Positions 46,713 through 53,793 of a DNA stretch of 64,000 nt are shown here, in pieces. The translations under genes and the position numbers were made by a program. Origin of the DNA: Flavobacterium sp. CF108 (lineage in GTDB: Bacteria; Bacteroidota; Bacteroidia; Flavobacteriales; Flavobacteriaceae); NCBI RefSeq assembly GCF_900129795.1, contig NZ_FQWW01000003.1:310001-374000 (forward strand), in the 5' to 3' direction. Under the pieces are notes generated by a model. That model was not told where the DNA came from, ran no database searches, and was given only the letters and a program-made list of their open reading frames with translations. Positions within the stretch are counted from its first letter, which is position 1, and every line of letters begins with the position of its first letter.

Positions 46713-47714
46713 ATGAGATTAAAACTATTTATTATAATTATTACATGTTGCTTCTATTCTCAGGCAAAAGCGCAAGATCCTATTTTTACACAATATTTTC
46801 TAATTCCGGAAACCCTAAATCCGGGATTTACAGGATTTATGGAAACGACCTATACAGGTATAATTCACCGCGAACAATGGCCGGATTTAGATTTAAGGAT
46901 TGATACCGATTATGCATTTGTAAATACCTGGAGTGACAAATTAAACAGCGGTTTAGGAATCAGTTTTTTAAACCAAAGAGAAAACCTGACCAGCTATAAT
47001 TATTCGCAGATAAACGCCAATTACGCCTATAAAGTAAGACTAAACGACGACTGGTATTTTAGACCCGCAGTCGAAGCAGGTTTCGGACTTAAATCATTTG
47101 GATTTCAAAATTTATTGCTCGAAGATCAAATTAATATTCGAACAGGTGTTATCAATTCAAACACAATGGATCCGACATTATTAAACAGAAAAATGACATT
47201 TTTCGATGTTTCTGCCGGAATGGTTTTCAATAATGACAATGCTTGGGTTGGCCTTTCGATGAAACATCTTAACAAACCGAATATTGCCTTTAGTTCAGAT
47301 GGAAATGTGCCTTTAAATACCTTTTTTTCGTTAAGCGCAGGTTACGAATTCCTTGTAATAGATTATATAGATGTATTACTGCTTCCGTACGAAACCAAGT
47401 TTTTTGTCACTTCAAATTACATGCAGCAAGGCCGATACAACCGACTTGATTTAGGAGCTTCGATTTTATTCGAGAAAATATTCTTTGGCGCAACAGCGGT
47501 AACAAATCCCGCAAAAAACGGAATCAATGGCGATTTGCTGACATCTATAAACCTTTTCACAGGCTTGCAATACGAGCATTTAAGATTTGGACTTTCATAC
47601 GATTTAAACACAACCAAAATTGGAAAAACGGGCGGAATCTACGAACTTTCGTTAACCTATCAGTTTGATTTAAGCAGAAAATGTTTCGGCTGTCCTAATT
47701 ATTCGGGGAAATAA
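46713..47714 (+). CDS. Type IX secretion system membrane protein, PorP/SprF family
   Basis: 333 aa. Signal peptide ends at AKAQ. DPIFTQYFLIPETLNPGFTGF and GIIHREQWP are the conserved start of PorP/SprF proteins, which form an outer-membrane barrel of about 14 strands. Members are paired with type B cargo proteins and needed for their secretion, as SprF is for SprB. It is co-transcribed with the adhesin (15-base gap). Confidence 0.93.
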   Translation: MRLKLFIIIITCCFYSQAKAQDPIFTQYFLIPETLNPGFTGFMETTYTGIIHREQWPDLDLRIDTDYAFVNTWSDKLNSGLGISFLNQRENLTSYNYSQINANYAYKVRLNDDWYFRPAVEAGFGLKSFGFQNLLLEDQINIRTGVINSNTMDPTLLNRKMTFFDVSAGMVFNNDNAWVGLSMKHLNKPNIAFSSDGNVPLNTFFSLSAGYEFLVIDYIDVLLLPYETKFFVTSNYMQQGRYNRLDLGASILFEKIFFGATAVTNPAKNGINGDLLTSINLFTGLQYEHLRFGLSYDLNTTKIGKTGGIYELSLTYQFDLSRKCFGCPNYSGK

Positions 47715-47749
47715 TATAAATCAATAATTCCAATTTCCCGTTCCAAATA

Positions 47750-47923
47750 TTCCGTAGAGGCGCACAGCAGTGCGTCTCCGCAACGATTATCCACAACATA
47801 AAGCACATACAGAAAACCCAACAGATTTTCAAAACCTGTCGGGTTTAATTATTGCGTCATATTGGTGTCGAATTACTTTGCGTAGACGCACTGCAGTGCG
47901 CCTCTACGGTGCGTCTCTACAGA
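47750..47923. repeat. REP-like palindromes downstream of the SprF gene
   Basis: The region contains the GTAGAGGCGCACAGCAGTG unit near 47754, a CCCAACAG/CCTGTCGGG hairpin at about 47816-47845, and an inverted GTAGACGCACTGCAGTGC unit near 47882. These match the elements at 33875, 21936 and 52706. No gene is supported in 47715-47941. Confidence 0.7.
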
Positions 47924-47941
47924 ATATCTATGTGTATAATT

Positions 47942-48556
47942 TTACGTTAATAAAGAAATCTCTTTTTCAATATTAATTCTCGCTTTCTCTTCATATAAAT
48001 TCTGAAACTCATCAGTCTGAAAAATAAACTCATTTTCCAGAAAATGTTTCAACGCTTTAGCACGTCCGGATTTGTATAGAAAATCAGGATAAATACGATA
48101 TTCTTTTCGGATTTGTTCGCAATAGATTTTATAATCTTCCCAATCTTTAGCGAGAATCTTCAAATCAAAATCAATTAGCCAGTTAATATCTTCAATGTCA
48201 TTATGTTGATGTTGCTGCGTAGCACAAATAGCATCAAAAACTAATTGTCTATTAATACTGATATTTTCAGGTAAAATCGCCAAAGCATATTCGGCACTTT
48301 TGAGTTCGTTATCTTTTTTAGAAGCCAAATAAACAAAATCATGGTAAAAAATAGAAAATAATATCTCATTTGGATTTTGAAGTTTATCACGATACGTTTC
48401 AAAACTCTCAATCATAGCCGAAATATGAGTTAAGTTATGATAATGTCTTGATTTTGTTGAATATGTCTTTTCTAAATCCTGCCAGTTTTTTTGAATATCA
48501 TTTGCTGAAAAGCCAATATTTAAAAGTAATTCAGAATAGATTTTCTCTAAATTCAT
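47942..48556 (-). CDS. HD-superfamily metal-dependent phosphohydrolase-like protein
   Basis: 204 aa. The motifs RHYHNLTHI (about 37-45), FHD in FYHDFVYLASKKDNELKSAEYA (about 69-90) and IDFDLKILAKDW (about 126-137) follow the COG4339 pattern of predicted HD phosphohydrolases. These have H...HD...D metal ligands and an unknown substrate, probably a nucleotide or phosphate ester. The gene is divergent from the Ro gene and shares the upstream region with the palindromic operator at 48591, so it may belong to the same regulon. Confidence 0.78.
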   Translation of the reverse strand: MNLEKIYSELLLNIGFSANDIQKNWQDLEKTYSTKSRHYHNLTHISAMIESFETYRDKLQNPNEILFSIFYHDFVYLASKKDNELKSAEYALAILPENISINRQLVFDAICATQQHQHNDIEDINWLIDFDLKILAKDWEDYKIYCEQIRKEYRIYPDFLYKSGRAKALKHFLENEFIFQTDEFQNLYEEKARINIEKEISLLT

Positions 48557-48590
48557 GATCTTTTTTACTCAAATTTAAAATTATTTTTTC

Positions 48591-48629
48591 ACTACGCAAA
48601 ATAATTGCGCAGTAGTTCTGAAATCTTTG
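48591..48629 (+). promoter_or_regulatory. Operator-promoter of the Ro60 homologue
   Basis: Palindrome ACTACGCAA-AATAA-TTGCGCAGT (9-bp arms, one mismatch) at 48591-48613, then ten bases from the core to AATCTTTG (48622-48629), a -7-like element. The same layout occurs before the Y RNA array (spacing ten) and before rtcB (spacing nine). Confidence 0.75.
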
Positions 48630-48678
48630 CTCAGGAAATAAAACAATAACTATTGTCTAATTTTAAAAACCAGAAATT

Positions 48679-50196
48679 ATGAAATTCAATTTTTTAGCAA
48701 AAGAAAAAAACAATATAGTTAATCACGAAAATGCACTAGCTTTTTCTTTAACATCAGAATACGAATTGTATGCAGCAGTTGTAACAACAAGTTTAAATGC
48801 TTCATTTTATGAAAAAGATACAACTCGTTTACAAAGAATACAAAGCTTAATCAAAAAAAGCAATCCGGTATTTGTAGCAAAATTGGCTGTCTATGCCCGC
48901 AACGAAATGCATATGCGTTCTGTGCCATTAGTTTTGATTGTAGAATTAGCCAAGATATATTCTGGCGATTCATTAATCAGTAAAATGATTACACATGTTA
49001 TACAACGTTCAGACGAAATAACAGAATTATTGGCTTACTATCAAATGGCAAACGAACGAAATGGTGTTAAGAAATTAAACCGTTTATCAAAACAAATACA
49101 AAAAGGTTTAGCAGTTTCGTTCAACAAATTTGACGAATACCAATTCGCAAAATACAATCGTGATGATGCAGTGAAATTAAAAGATGCCTTGTTTTTGGTG
49201 CATCCAAAAGCAAAAGATAAAGCGCAGCAATTAATCTTTGATAAATTGGTAAACAACACTTTGCAAACGCCATATACATGGGAAACAGAATTGTCGCAAT
49301 TAGGTCAAGTAAAATTTTACAACCACATTGAAAAACAAAAAGCATTCAAACAAAAATGGGAGGAATTAATCGATAGCGGTAAAATAGGTTACATGGCTTT
49401 GTTACGCAACTTACGAAATATCTTAGAAGCAAATGTTTCCGGTTTTCATATGTTAAAAGTATGCGATTACCTTTCTAACGAAAAAGCAGTCGCAAACTCA
49501 AAACAATTGCCATTCCGATTTTTAGCAGCATATCGTGAAGTGAAAGATTTGAATTTCAAATACACTTCAATGGTTTTAGATGCTTTGGAAGATGCCGTTA
49601 TGGTGAGTTCACAAAACATAAAAGGTTTTGATGTTAATACATCGGTTGTAATTGCCTGCGACGTTTCGGGTTCTATGCAAAAAGCGATCTCACCAAAAAG
49701 TAAAGTAATGCTTTACGACATCGGTTTGATGTTAGGTATGTTAATGCAAAGTCGTTGCCAAAATGTGGTAAGCGGTATGTTTGGTGACCGTTGGAAAATA
49801 ATCAATATGCCAAAACGAAGCATATTGGCCAATGTTAACGAATATTACAAACGCGAAGGTGAAGTAGGTTATGCTACAAACGGTCATTTGGTTGTAGAAG
49901 ATTTAATCAGCCGAAAAGAAATTGTAGATAAAGTAATGTTGTTTACAGATGTTCAAATGTGGAATAATGCTTACACAAAAGATTCATTTGCAAACTCCTG
50001 GAACCGATACAAAACTATCGCACCAAACGCAAAATTATATTTGTTTGATTTGGCAGGTTACGGTAACTCGCCAATAAACATCGAAAAAAACGATGTATAT
50101 TTAATAGCCGGCTGGTCCGATAAAGTATTTGATGTTTTAAATGCTTTAGAAGATAAAAACAGCGCGTTGAATTACATCAACCGAATAGAATTGTAA
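48679..50196 (+). CDS. rsr: TROVE-domain RNA-binding protein (Ro60/Rsr homologue)
   Basis: 505 aa, normal for bacterial Ro. The HEAT-like TROVE ring (about 1-315) binds Y RNAs and misfolded RNA ends; conserved blocks include LNASFYEKDTTRLQRIQSLI and LAVYARNEMHMRSVPLVLIVELA. The C-terminal von Willebrand A domain has the metal-ion site DVSGS at 328-332 and a later TDVQMW. In other bacteria Ro binds small Y RNAs and, with nucleases such as PNPase, degrades or remodels structured RNA. Here it directly precedes an array of Y-like RNAs and rtcB, matching the rsr-yrl-rtcBA context of Salmonella. Start ATG 48679. Confidence 0.95.
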   Translation: MKFNFLAKEKNNIVNHENALAFSLTSEYELYAAVVTTSLNASFYEKDTTRLQRIQSLIKKSNPVFVAKLAVYARNEMHMRSVPLVLIVELAKIYSGDSLISKMITHVIQRSDEITELLAYYQMANERNGVKKLNRLSKQIQKGLAVSFNKFDEYQFAKYNRDDAVKLKDALFLVHPKAKDKAQQLIFDKLVNNTLQTPYTWETELSQLGQVKFYNHIEKQKAFKQKWEELIDSGKIGYMALLRNLRNILEANVSGFHMLKVCDYLSNEKAVANSKQLPFRFLAAYREVKDLNFKYTSMVLDALEDAVMVSSQNIKGFDVNTSVVIACDVSGSMQKAISPKSKVMLYDIGLMLGMLMQSRCQNVVSGMFGDRWKIINMPKRSILANVNEYYKREGEVGYATNGHLVVEDLISRKEIVDKVMLFTDVQMWNNAYTKDSFANSWNRYKTIAPNAKLYLFDLAGYGNSPINIEKNDVYLIAGWSDKVFDVLNALEDKNSALNYINRIEL

Positions 50197-50206
50197 AAAA
50201 AGAATC

Positions 50207-50246
50207 TACTGCGCAAAATAATTGCGCAGTAGTATTTGAATCTTTG
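50207..50246 (+). promoter_or_regulatory. Operator-promoter of the Y RNA array
   Basis: Perfect 10-bp dyad TACTGCGCAA-AATAA-TTGCGCAGTA (50207-50231), then AATCTTTG at 50239-50246. It begins 11 bases after the Ro stop codon and indicates separate transcription of the RNA array, coordinated with Ro and rtcB. Confidence 0.75.
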
Positions 50247-50278
50247 TAAAAGGAAAAGTTCATTAAAAATAAAGAAAA

Positions 50279-50419
50279 AAACAAGTGTCGTAGATAAGTA
50301 TTACTTCGATCCAAACGTCTCGGTCGAGAGTTCGATTCTCTCCATTTTTGTTAATAATAAAAATGTAGCTCAGTGGTTAGAGCAAGATGAACAATTACTT
50401 ATTGGTTGTTGCCTTGTTT
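50279..50419 (+). ncRNA. Y-like RNA 1, with permuted tRNA mimic
   Basis: Outer helix AAACAAG (50279-50285) with CTTGTTT (50413-50419), a bulged T, then GT pairing GC, an internal loop with CGTA, and inner helix GATAAGTA (50293-50300) with TACTTATT (50396-50403). TTACTTCG follows. The module contains a T arm GAGAG-TTCGATT-CTCTC (50326-50342), a closed acceptor-like hairpin CATTTTT / AAAAATG (343-349, 359-365 in the 50000s), TA, and a D arm GCTC-AGTGGTTA-GAGC (50368-50383). Order T, acceptor, D is a circular permutation of a tRNA with the Ro-binding stem in place of the anticodon arm. Confidence 0.82.
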
Positions 50420-50427
50420 AAAAAAAC

Positions 50428-50549
50428 ATTGGTGTCGTAGACAAGAGTTACTTCGAGGGAATTGTGTTACAGGTTCGAATCCTGTTCAGGTAATCTGATG
50501 GTGTAAGTGGAAACACGCATAAAATAGTCTCTTGTCGCTCATAACCCGA
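50428..50549 (+). ncRNA. Y-like RNA 2, with permuted tRNA mimic
   Basis: Same frame: GTGTCGTA motif at 50432, inner helix GACAAGAG (50440-50447) with CTCTTGTC (50529-50536), then TTACTTCG. T arm ACAGG-TTCGAAT-CCTGT (50469-50485), acceptor mini-hairpin TCAG-GTAAT-CTGA (50486-50498), D arm GTGT-AAGTGGAA-ACAC (50501-50516). The outer helix is weaker than in RNA 1 (GGT with ACC). Ends are approximate. Confidence 0.8.
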
Positions 50550-50556
50550 TAAAATA

Positions 50557-50698
50557 AAAAGAATGTCGTAAATAAGAGATACTTCGTATCCAATTTTAGG
50601 GGAGGAATAACGAAGTTGTAAAATCAGCAAGGTTATCCAGTTCGACTCTGGCACAGACAAAGCCCCGCCCAATTCTCTTATTGCTTTTTACTTCTTTT
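50557..50698 (+). ncRNA. Y-like RNA 3, with T arm in a different module
   Basis: Outer helix AAAAGAA (50557-50563) with TTCTTTT (50692-50698), bulged T, GT with AC, inner helix AATAAGAGA (50571-50579) with TCTCTTATT (50674-50682), a perfect 9 bp, then TACTTCG. The module has a T-like arm CCAG-TTCGACT-CTGG (50637-50651), enclosed by GGGG (50599-50602) and CCCC (50663-50666). No D arm is seen after the T arm, so its fold differs from RNAs 1 and 2. Confidence 0.78.
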
Positions 50699-50706
50699 AA
50701 AAAATG

Positions 50707-50773
50707 GAAAATGTCGTGTGTGAGAGTTACTTCGTATAGGGTTCAAAATACTCTCATCAATTATTACTTTTTC
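50707..50773 (+). ncRNA. Y-like RNA 4, minimal, no tRNA module
   Basis: About 67 nt. Outer helix GAAAA (50707-50711) with TTTTC (50769-50773), T-T mismatch, GT with AC, inner helix TGAGAGT (50721-50727) with ACTCTCA (50750-50756), loop beginning TACTTCG. Contains only the predicted Ro-binding stem. Confidence 0.75.
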
Positions 50774-50779
50774 AAAAAA

Positions 50780-50863
50780 TAAGATGCCGTTTATAAGTGT
50801 TACTTCGTTGGTTGATTTATTAGGTTCGAGTCCTAAATTATCACTTATACAATATTGCTCTTA
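50780..50863 (+). ncRNA. Y-like RNA 5, T arm only
   Basis: Outer helix AAGA (50781-50784) with TCTT (50859-50862), bulged T, GC with GC, inner helix TATAAGTG (50792-50799) with CACTTATA (50842-50849), then TTACTTCG. The loop carries one perfect T arm TTAGG-TTCGAGT-CCTAA (50820-50836) and no D arm. Note that GCCG replaces GTCG in the 5' motif while pairing is kept, which is compensatory change. Confidence 0.76.
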
Positions 50864-50865
50864 AA

Positions 50866-50937
50866 AAAAGAGTGTCGTCAGGAAATGGTTCCTTCGTTCC
50901 AAAGAAAATTAAACCATTCCTAAACATTACCTCTTTT
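50866..50937 (+). ncRNA. Y-like RNA 6, minimal
   Basis: Outer helix AAAAGAG (50866-50872) with CTCTTTT (50931-50937), bulged T, GT with AC, inner helix AGGAA-(A)-TGGTT (50880-50890) with AACCATTCCT (50912-50921), then CCTTCG. About 72 nt, no T arm. Last member of the array; 50938-50999 shows no further unit. Confidence 0.75.
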
Positions 50938-50999
50938 AAAATTATTAATTAAAATGGATGTAGAATAAACATCAAATAAATAAAATTAAACACCAGGTT

Positions 51000-51099
51000 T
51001 GTCATTTCGAGGAACGAGAAATCTCCGCAAGTAACTCCGTAACGAGAGTCCAATCTTTGTAGAGCTTCTCGTGGAGATTTCTCGTTCCTCGAAATGACA
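51000..51099. repeat. 27-bp inverted repeat of the GTCATTTCGAGGAACGAG type
   Basis: Perfect arms 51000-51026 and 51073-51099. This is a dispersed Bacteroidota intergenic palindrome. It separates the Y RNA array from the rtcB operator and can serve as terminator for the array. A degenerate CTTTGTGCCCTTGCGACTTTG block follows at about 51127-51170. Confidence 0.75.
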
Positions 51100-51193
51100 A
51101 ACTGTGTGTTAATCACTTAAAATAAAACTTTGTGCCCTTGCGACTTTGCGAGAAATACGTCTTCGCTGAGCAAAAAAACTTAGAATTAAAACA

Positions 51194-51231
51194 GCTACGC
51201 AAAATAACTGCGCAGTATAAAACAACCTTTG
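51194..51231 (+). promoter_or_regulatory. Operator-promoter of rtcB
   Basis: CTACGCAA-AATAA-CTGCGCAG palindrome (core 51196-51214), then nine bases and AACCTTTG (51224-51231), 23 bases before the rtcB ATG. Same layout as the sites before the Ro gene and the Y RNA array. Confidence 0.72.
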
Positions 51232-51254
51232 TACTATCAAAAAAACAAAAACAA

Positions 51255-52676
51255 ATGAATACACAAATAAACGGTACAGATATATTAGAATTAGGATTCC
51301 CGGAAGGAAAAATAATCGGAATTGCGTTAAAAATAAACAGCAAAAGAAACGGATTTAACCGCGATCAAATGATCACAAACTTTAAAAACGTACTGGAAAC
51401 TCCAGAAAACTATATAGACGATAAAATCTTTAGCAAACTAGCCGTTGCATTAATCGAAAAAGCAAATGAAAAACCAGAAGATTTCATCGCTTTAAACGAA
51501 ACTCCAAATGCGTATTCCGCTTACGGATTAGAGCATATCGAAGACGGAGCCAGAAAACAAATGGAAGTTGCCATGAAATTGCCTGTGACAGTTGCCGGAG
51601 CTTTAATGCCAGACGCACATCAAGGTTACGGATTACCAATTGGCGGAGTTTTAGCCACAAAAAATGCCATTATTCCGTATGGTGTTGGTGTTGATATTGG
51701 TTGCAGAATGGCGTTATCGGTTTACGATATTCCAGAAGATTTTTACTTTGAAAACGAAGCCAAATTCAAAAGAGAATTAATAGCCAATTCTATTTTTGGA
51801 GCAGGTCACGGATTTCACGGTCAATACAAATCAGATCATGCGGTTTTGGAGAACGATACATTTAACATGAATCCGTTTGTGAAGAATTTAAAAGATAAAG
51901 CCTGGTCGCAATTAGGATCTTCCGGTGGAGGAAATCACTTTGTCGAATTCGGAATCATGGAATTTGCAAAAGACGATCCTGTTTTGAATATTCTAAAAGG
52001 TAAATATGTCGCTTTGTTAACGCATTCAGGTTCACGTGGAATGGGCGCAACAATCGCCGGACATTATACCAAAATTGCCAAAGACGAATGTAAACTTCCA
52101 GAAGTGGCAAGAAACTTAGCTTACTTGGATATGAATTCACAATTAGGTCAGGAATACTGGTTGGCGATGAATCTTGCAGGAGATTACGCTTCGGCTTGTC
52201 ACGAGATTATTCATAACAAAATGGAAAAAGCTTTGGGAGCAGTAATTTTAGCCAAAGTCGAAAACCATCATAATTTTGCATGGAAAGAAATCTGGAACGG
52301 CGAAGAAGTAATCGTACATAGAAAAGGAGCAACCCCAGCCGGAAAAGGCGTTATGGGAATCATTCCGGGAAGTATGACCGCACCGGGATTTTTAGTGAGA
52401 GGAAAAGGGGAGGAGAACGCCATAAATTCTGCTTCACACGGAGCAGGAAGACAAATGAGCAGAACTCAAGCCATAAAAAACATCACACAAACCGATATGA
52501 AATCCATCCTGAAACATCACGGCGTTACGCTTATTGGAGCAGGACTTGACGAAGCCCCAATGGCTTATAAAGATATCAACCAAGTGATGGAAGCACAACA
52601 AGACTTAGTTGACGTTGTCGCCAAATTCACCCCAAAATTAGTGAGAATGGCAGATGACGGAAGTAGAGAAGACTAG
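51255..52676 (+). CDS. rtcB: RNA-splicing ligase RtcB
   Basis: 473 aa from the ATG at 51255; the longer frame from 51132 runs through the operator and is rejected. RtcB joins RNA 2',3'-cyclic phosphate or 3'-phosphate ends to 5'-OH ends using GTP and Mn2+. Conserved blocks: PDAHQGYGLPIGG, VGVDIGCRMA (metal cysteine), SSGGGNHFVEFG, THSGSRGMG, VENHHNFA, and SHGAGRQMSR containing the histidine guanylylated in the reaction. Directly downstream of the Y RNA array with its own copy of the shared operator. No rtcA or archease gene is adjacent. Confidence 0.96.
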   Translation: MNTQINGTDILELGFPEGKIIGIALKINSKRNGFNRDQMITNFKNVLETPENYIDDKIFSKLAVALIEKANEKPEDFIALNETPNAYSAYGLEHIEDGARKQMEVAMKLPVTVAGALMPDAHQGYGLPIGGVLATKNAIIPYGVGVDIGCRMALSVYDIPEDFYFENEAKFKRELIANSIFGAGHGFHGQYKSDHAVLENDTFNMNPFVKNLKDKAWSQLGSSGGGNHFVEFGIMEFAKDDPVLNILKGKYVALLTHSGSRGMGATIAGHYTKIAKDECKLPEVARNLAYLDMNSQLGQEYWLAMNLAGDYASACHEIIHNKMEKALGAVILAKVENHHNFAWKEIWNGEEVIVHRKGATPAGKGVMGIIPGSMTAPGFLVRGKGEENAINSASHGAGRQMSRTQAIKNITQTDMKSILKHHGVTLIGAGLDEAPMAYKDINQVMEAQQDLVDVVAKFTPKLVRMADDGSRED

Positions 52677-52699
52677 TGGTCAGTGATCAGTTTTTAGTG

Positions 52700-52960
52700 T
52701 TCAGTGTAGAGACGCACAGCAGTGCGTCTAACTCTTTGTGATGATTTTAACCGCAAAGTTCACAAAGATTTACGCAAAGTTCGCAAAGAATTTTTTCACG
52801 CAGATTCGGCAGATTTTGCAGATTTTTTATAATCCTTATTAATCTTTATAATCTGTGGCAAAAATAAAAACTTTGCGACTCTGCGAGATTAATACAATAA
52901 TAATTGGACCAAAGAATAAAAAAAACTTTGTGTCTTAGCGCCTTCGTGGCAAAAACTTAA
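52700..52960. repeat. Repeat-filled rtcB-tatD spacer
   Basis: Contains one GTAGAGACGCACAGCAGTG unit (52706-52730), a second copy of the CACGCAGATT...AATCTGTGGCA block (52795-52892; compare 42042), and CTTTGTGTCTTAGCGCC near 52925. No gene is supported in the 288-base gap. Confidence 0.65.
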
Positions 52961-52964
52961 AAAA

Positions 52965-53765
52965 ATGAAAACATACATAGACATAGGAATCAACCTAACC
53001 AATAAACAATTCCAAAACCACATAGACGATGTTGTACAAGATGCGCTCGACGCCGACGTATCGCAAATGATCCTAACCGGAACAAGCATACGAAACAGCG
53101 AAGCATCATTAAAAATCGCAAAACAATATCCGGGAATATTATATTCGACAGCCGGAATTCATCCGCATGATGCGAAGAGTTTTGATGCACAAAGCATTTC
53201 AAAACTGCGAAATTTATTAAAGCAGAAACAAGTCGTTTCGGTTGGCGAATGCGGACTCGATTTTGATCGTGATTTTTCGCCCAGAAACAAACAGGAAGAA
53301 TGTTATAAAGCCCAATTAGAATTGGCGATCGAAGTCGAGAAACCTTTGTTTTTGCACGAGAGAGCCGCTTTTAATAGTTTTATCAATATCACCAAAGACT
53401 ATTTACCGCAATTGCCAAAAGCCGTTGTGCATTGTTTTACAGGAACGCTCCCCGAAGCCAAAACCTATATTGATAACGGATTTTATCTTGGTTTTACCGG
53501 AGCGATTTCTGATACCAAACGTTTCAGTTATTTAAAAGAAGTCATTCAATATGTTCCGCTTGACCGAATGATGATCGAAACCGATGCGCCATTTATGCTT
53601 CCAAAAAATACTCCAAACAGTCTTTTGAAAAAATACCACGAACGAAGATGTGAACCAGCTTTTCTGCCGTATGTTGCCGGAACAATTGCACAGTTTAAAG
53701 GAATTACTTTAGATAAAGTGGCAGAGGAAACGAGTAAGAACGCTAAAAGTTTTTTTAATATTTAA
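52965..53765 (+). CDS. tatD: TatD-family 3'-5' exonuclease / metal-dependent hydrolase
   Basis: 266 aa. N-terminal YIDIGINLTNKQF matches E. coli TatD itself (DIGVNLTSSQF) rather than YcfH or YjjV. STAGIHPHD (about 62-70), GECGLDFDRDFSP (about 87-99), HCFTGTLPEA and MMIETDAPFMLP (about 202-213) provide the TIM-barrel metal ligands. TatD degrades RNA or DNA from 3' ends. Only 28 bases separate it from the DUF434 gene. A broken copy of its 3' part lies at 58441. Confidence 0.93.
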   Translation: MKTYIDIGINLTNKQFQNHIDDVVQDALDADVSQMILTGTSIRNSEASLKIAKQYPGILYSTAGIHPHDAKSFDAQSISKLRNLLKQKQVVSVGECGLDFDRDFSPRNKQEECYKAQLELAIEVEKPLFLHERAAFNSFINITKDYLPQLPKAVVHCFTGTLPEAKTYIDNGFYLGFTGAISDTKRFSYLKEVIQYVPLDRMMIETDAPFMLPKNTPNSLLKKYHERRCEPAFLPYVAGTIAQFKGITLDKVAEETSKNAKSFFNI

Positions 53766-53793
53766 AATGCAATATGTTTTATAATTTAGTAAA

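Noticed and set aside
47770..47976. 68-codon ORF downstream of the SprF gene
   Set aside because: It lies across REP-like palindromes and the end of the convergent HD-family gene.
50236..50672. Short ORFs across the Y RNA array
   Set aside because: They cross the conserved stems and T arms in frames without protein character; the region is explained by noncoding RNA.
51132..51254. N-terminal extension of RtcB
   Set aside because: It reads through the palindromic operator and -7 element; the ATG at 51255 begins the conserved protein.
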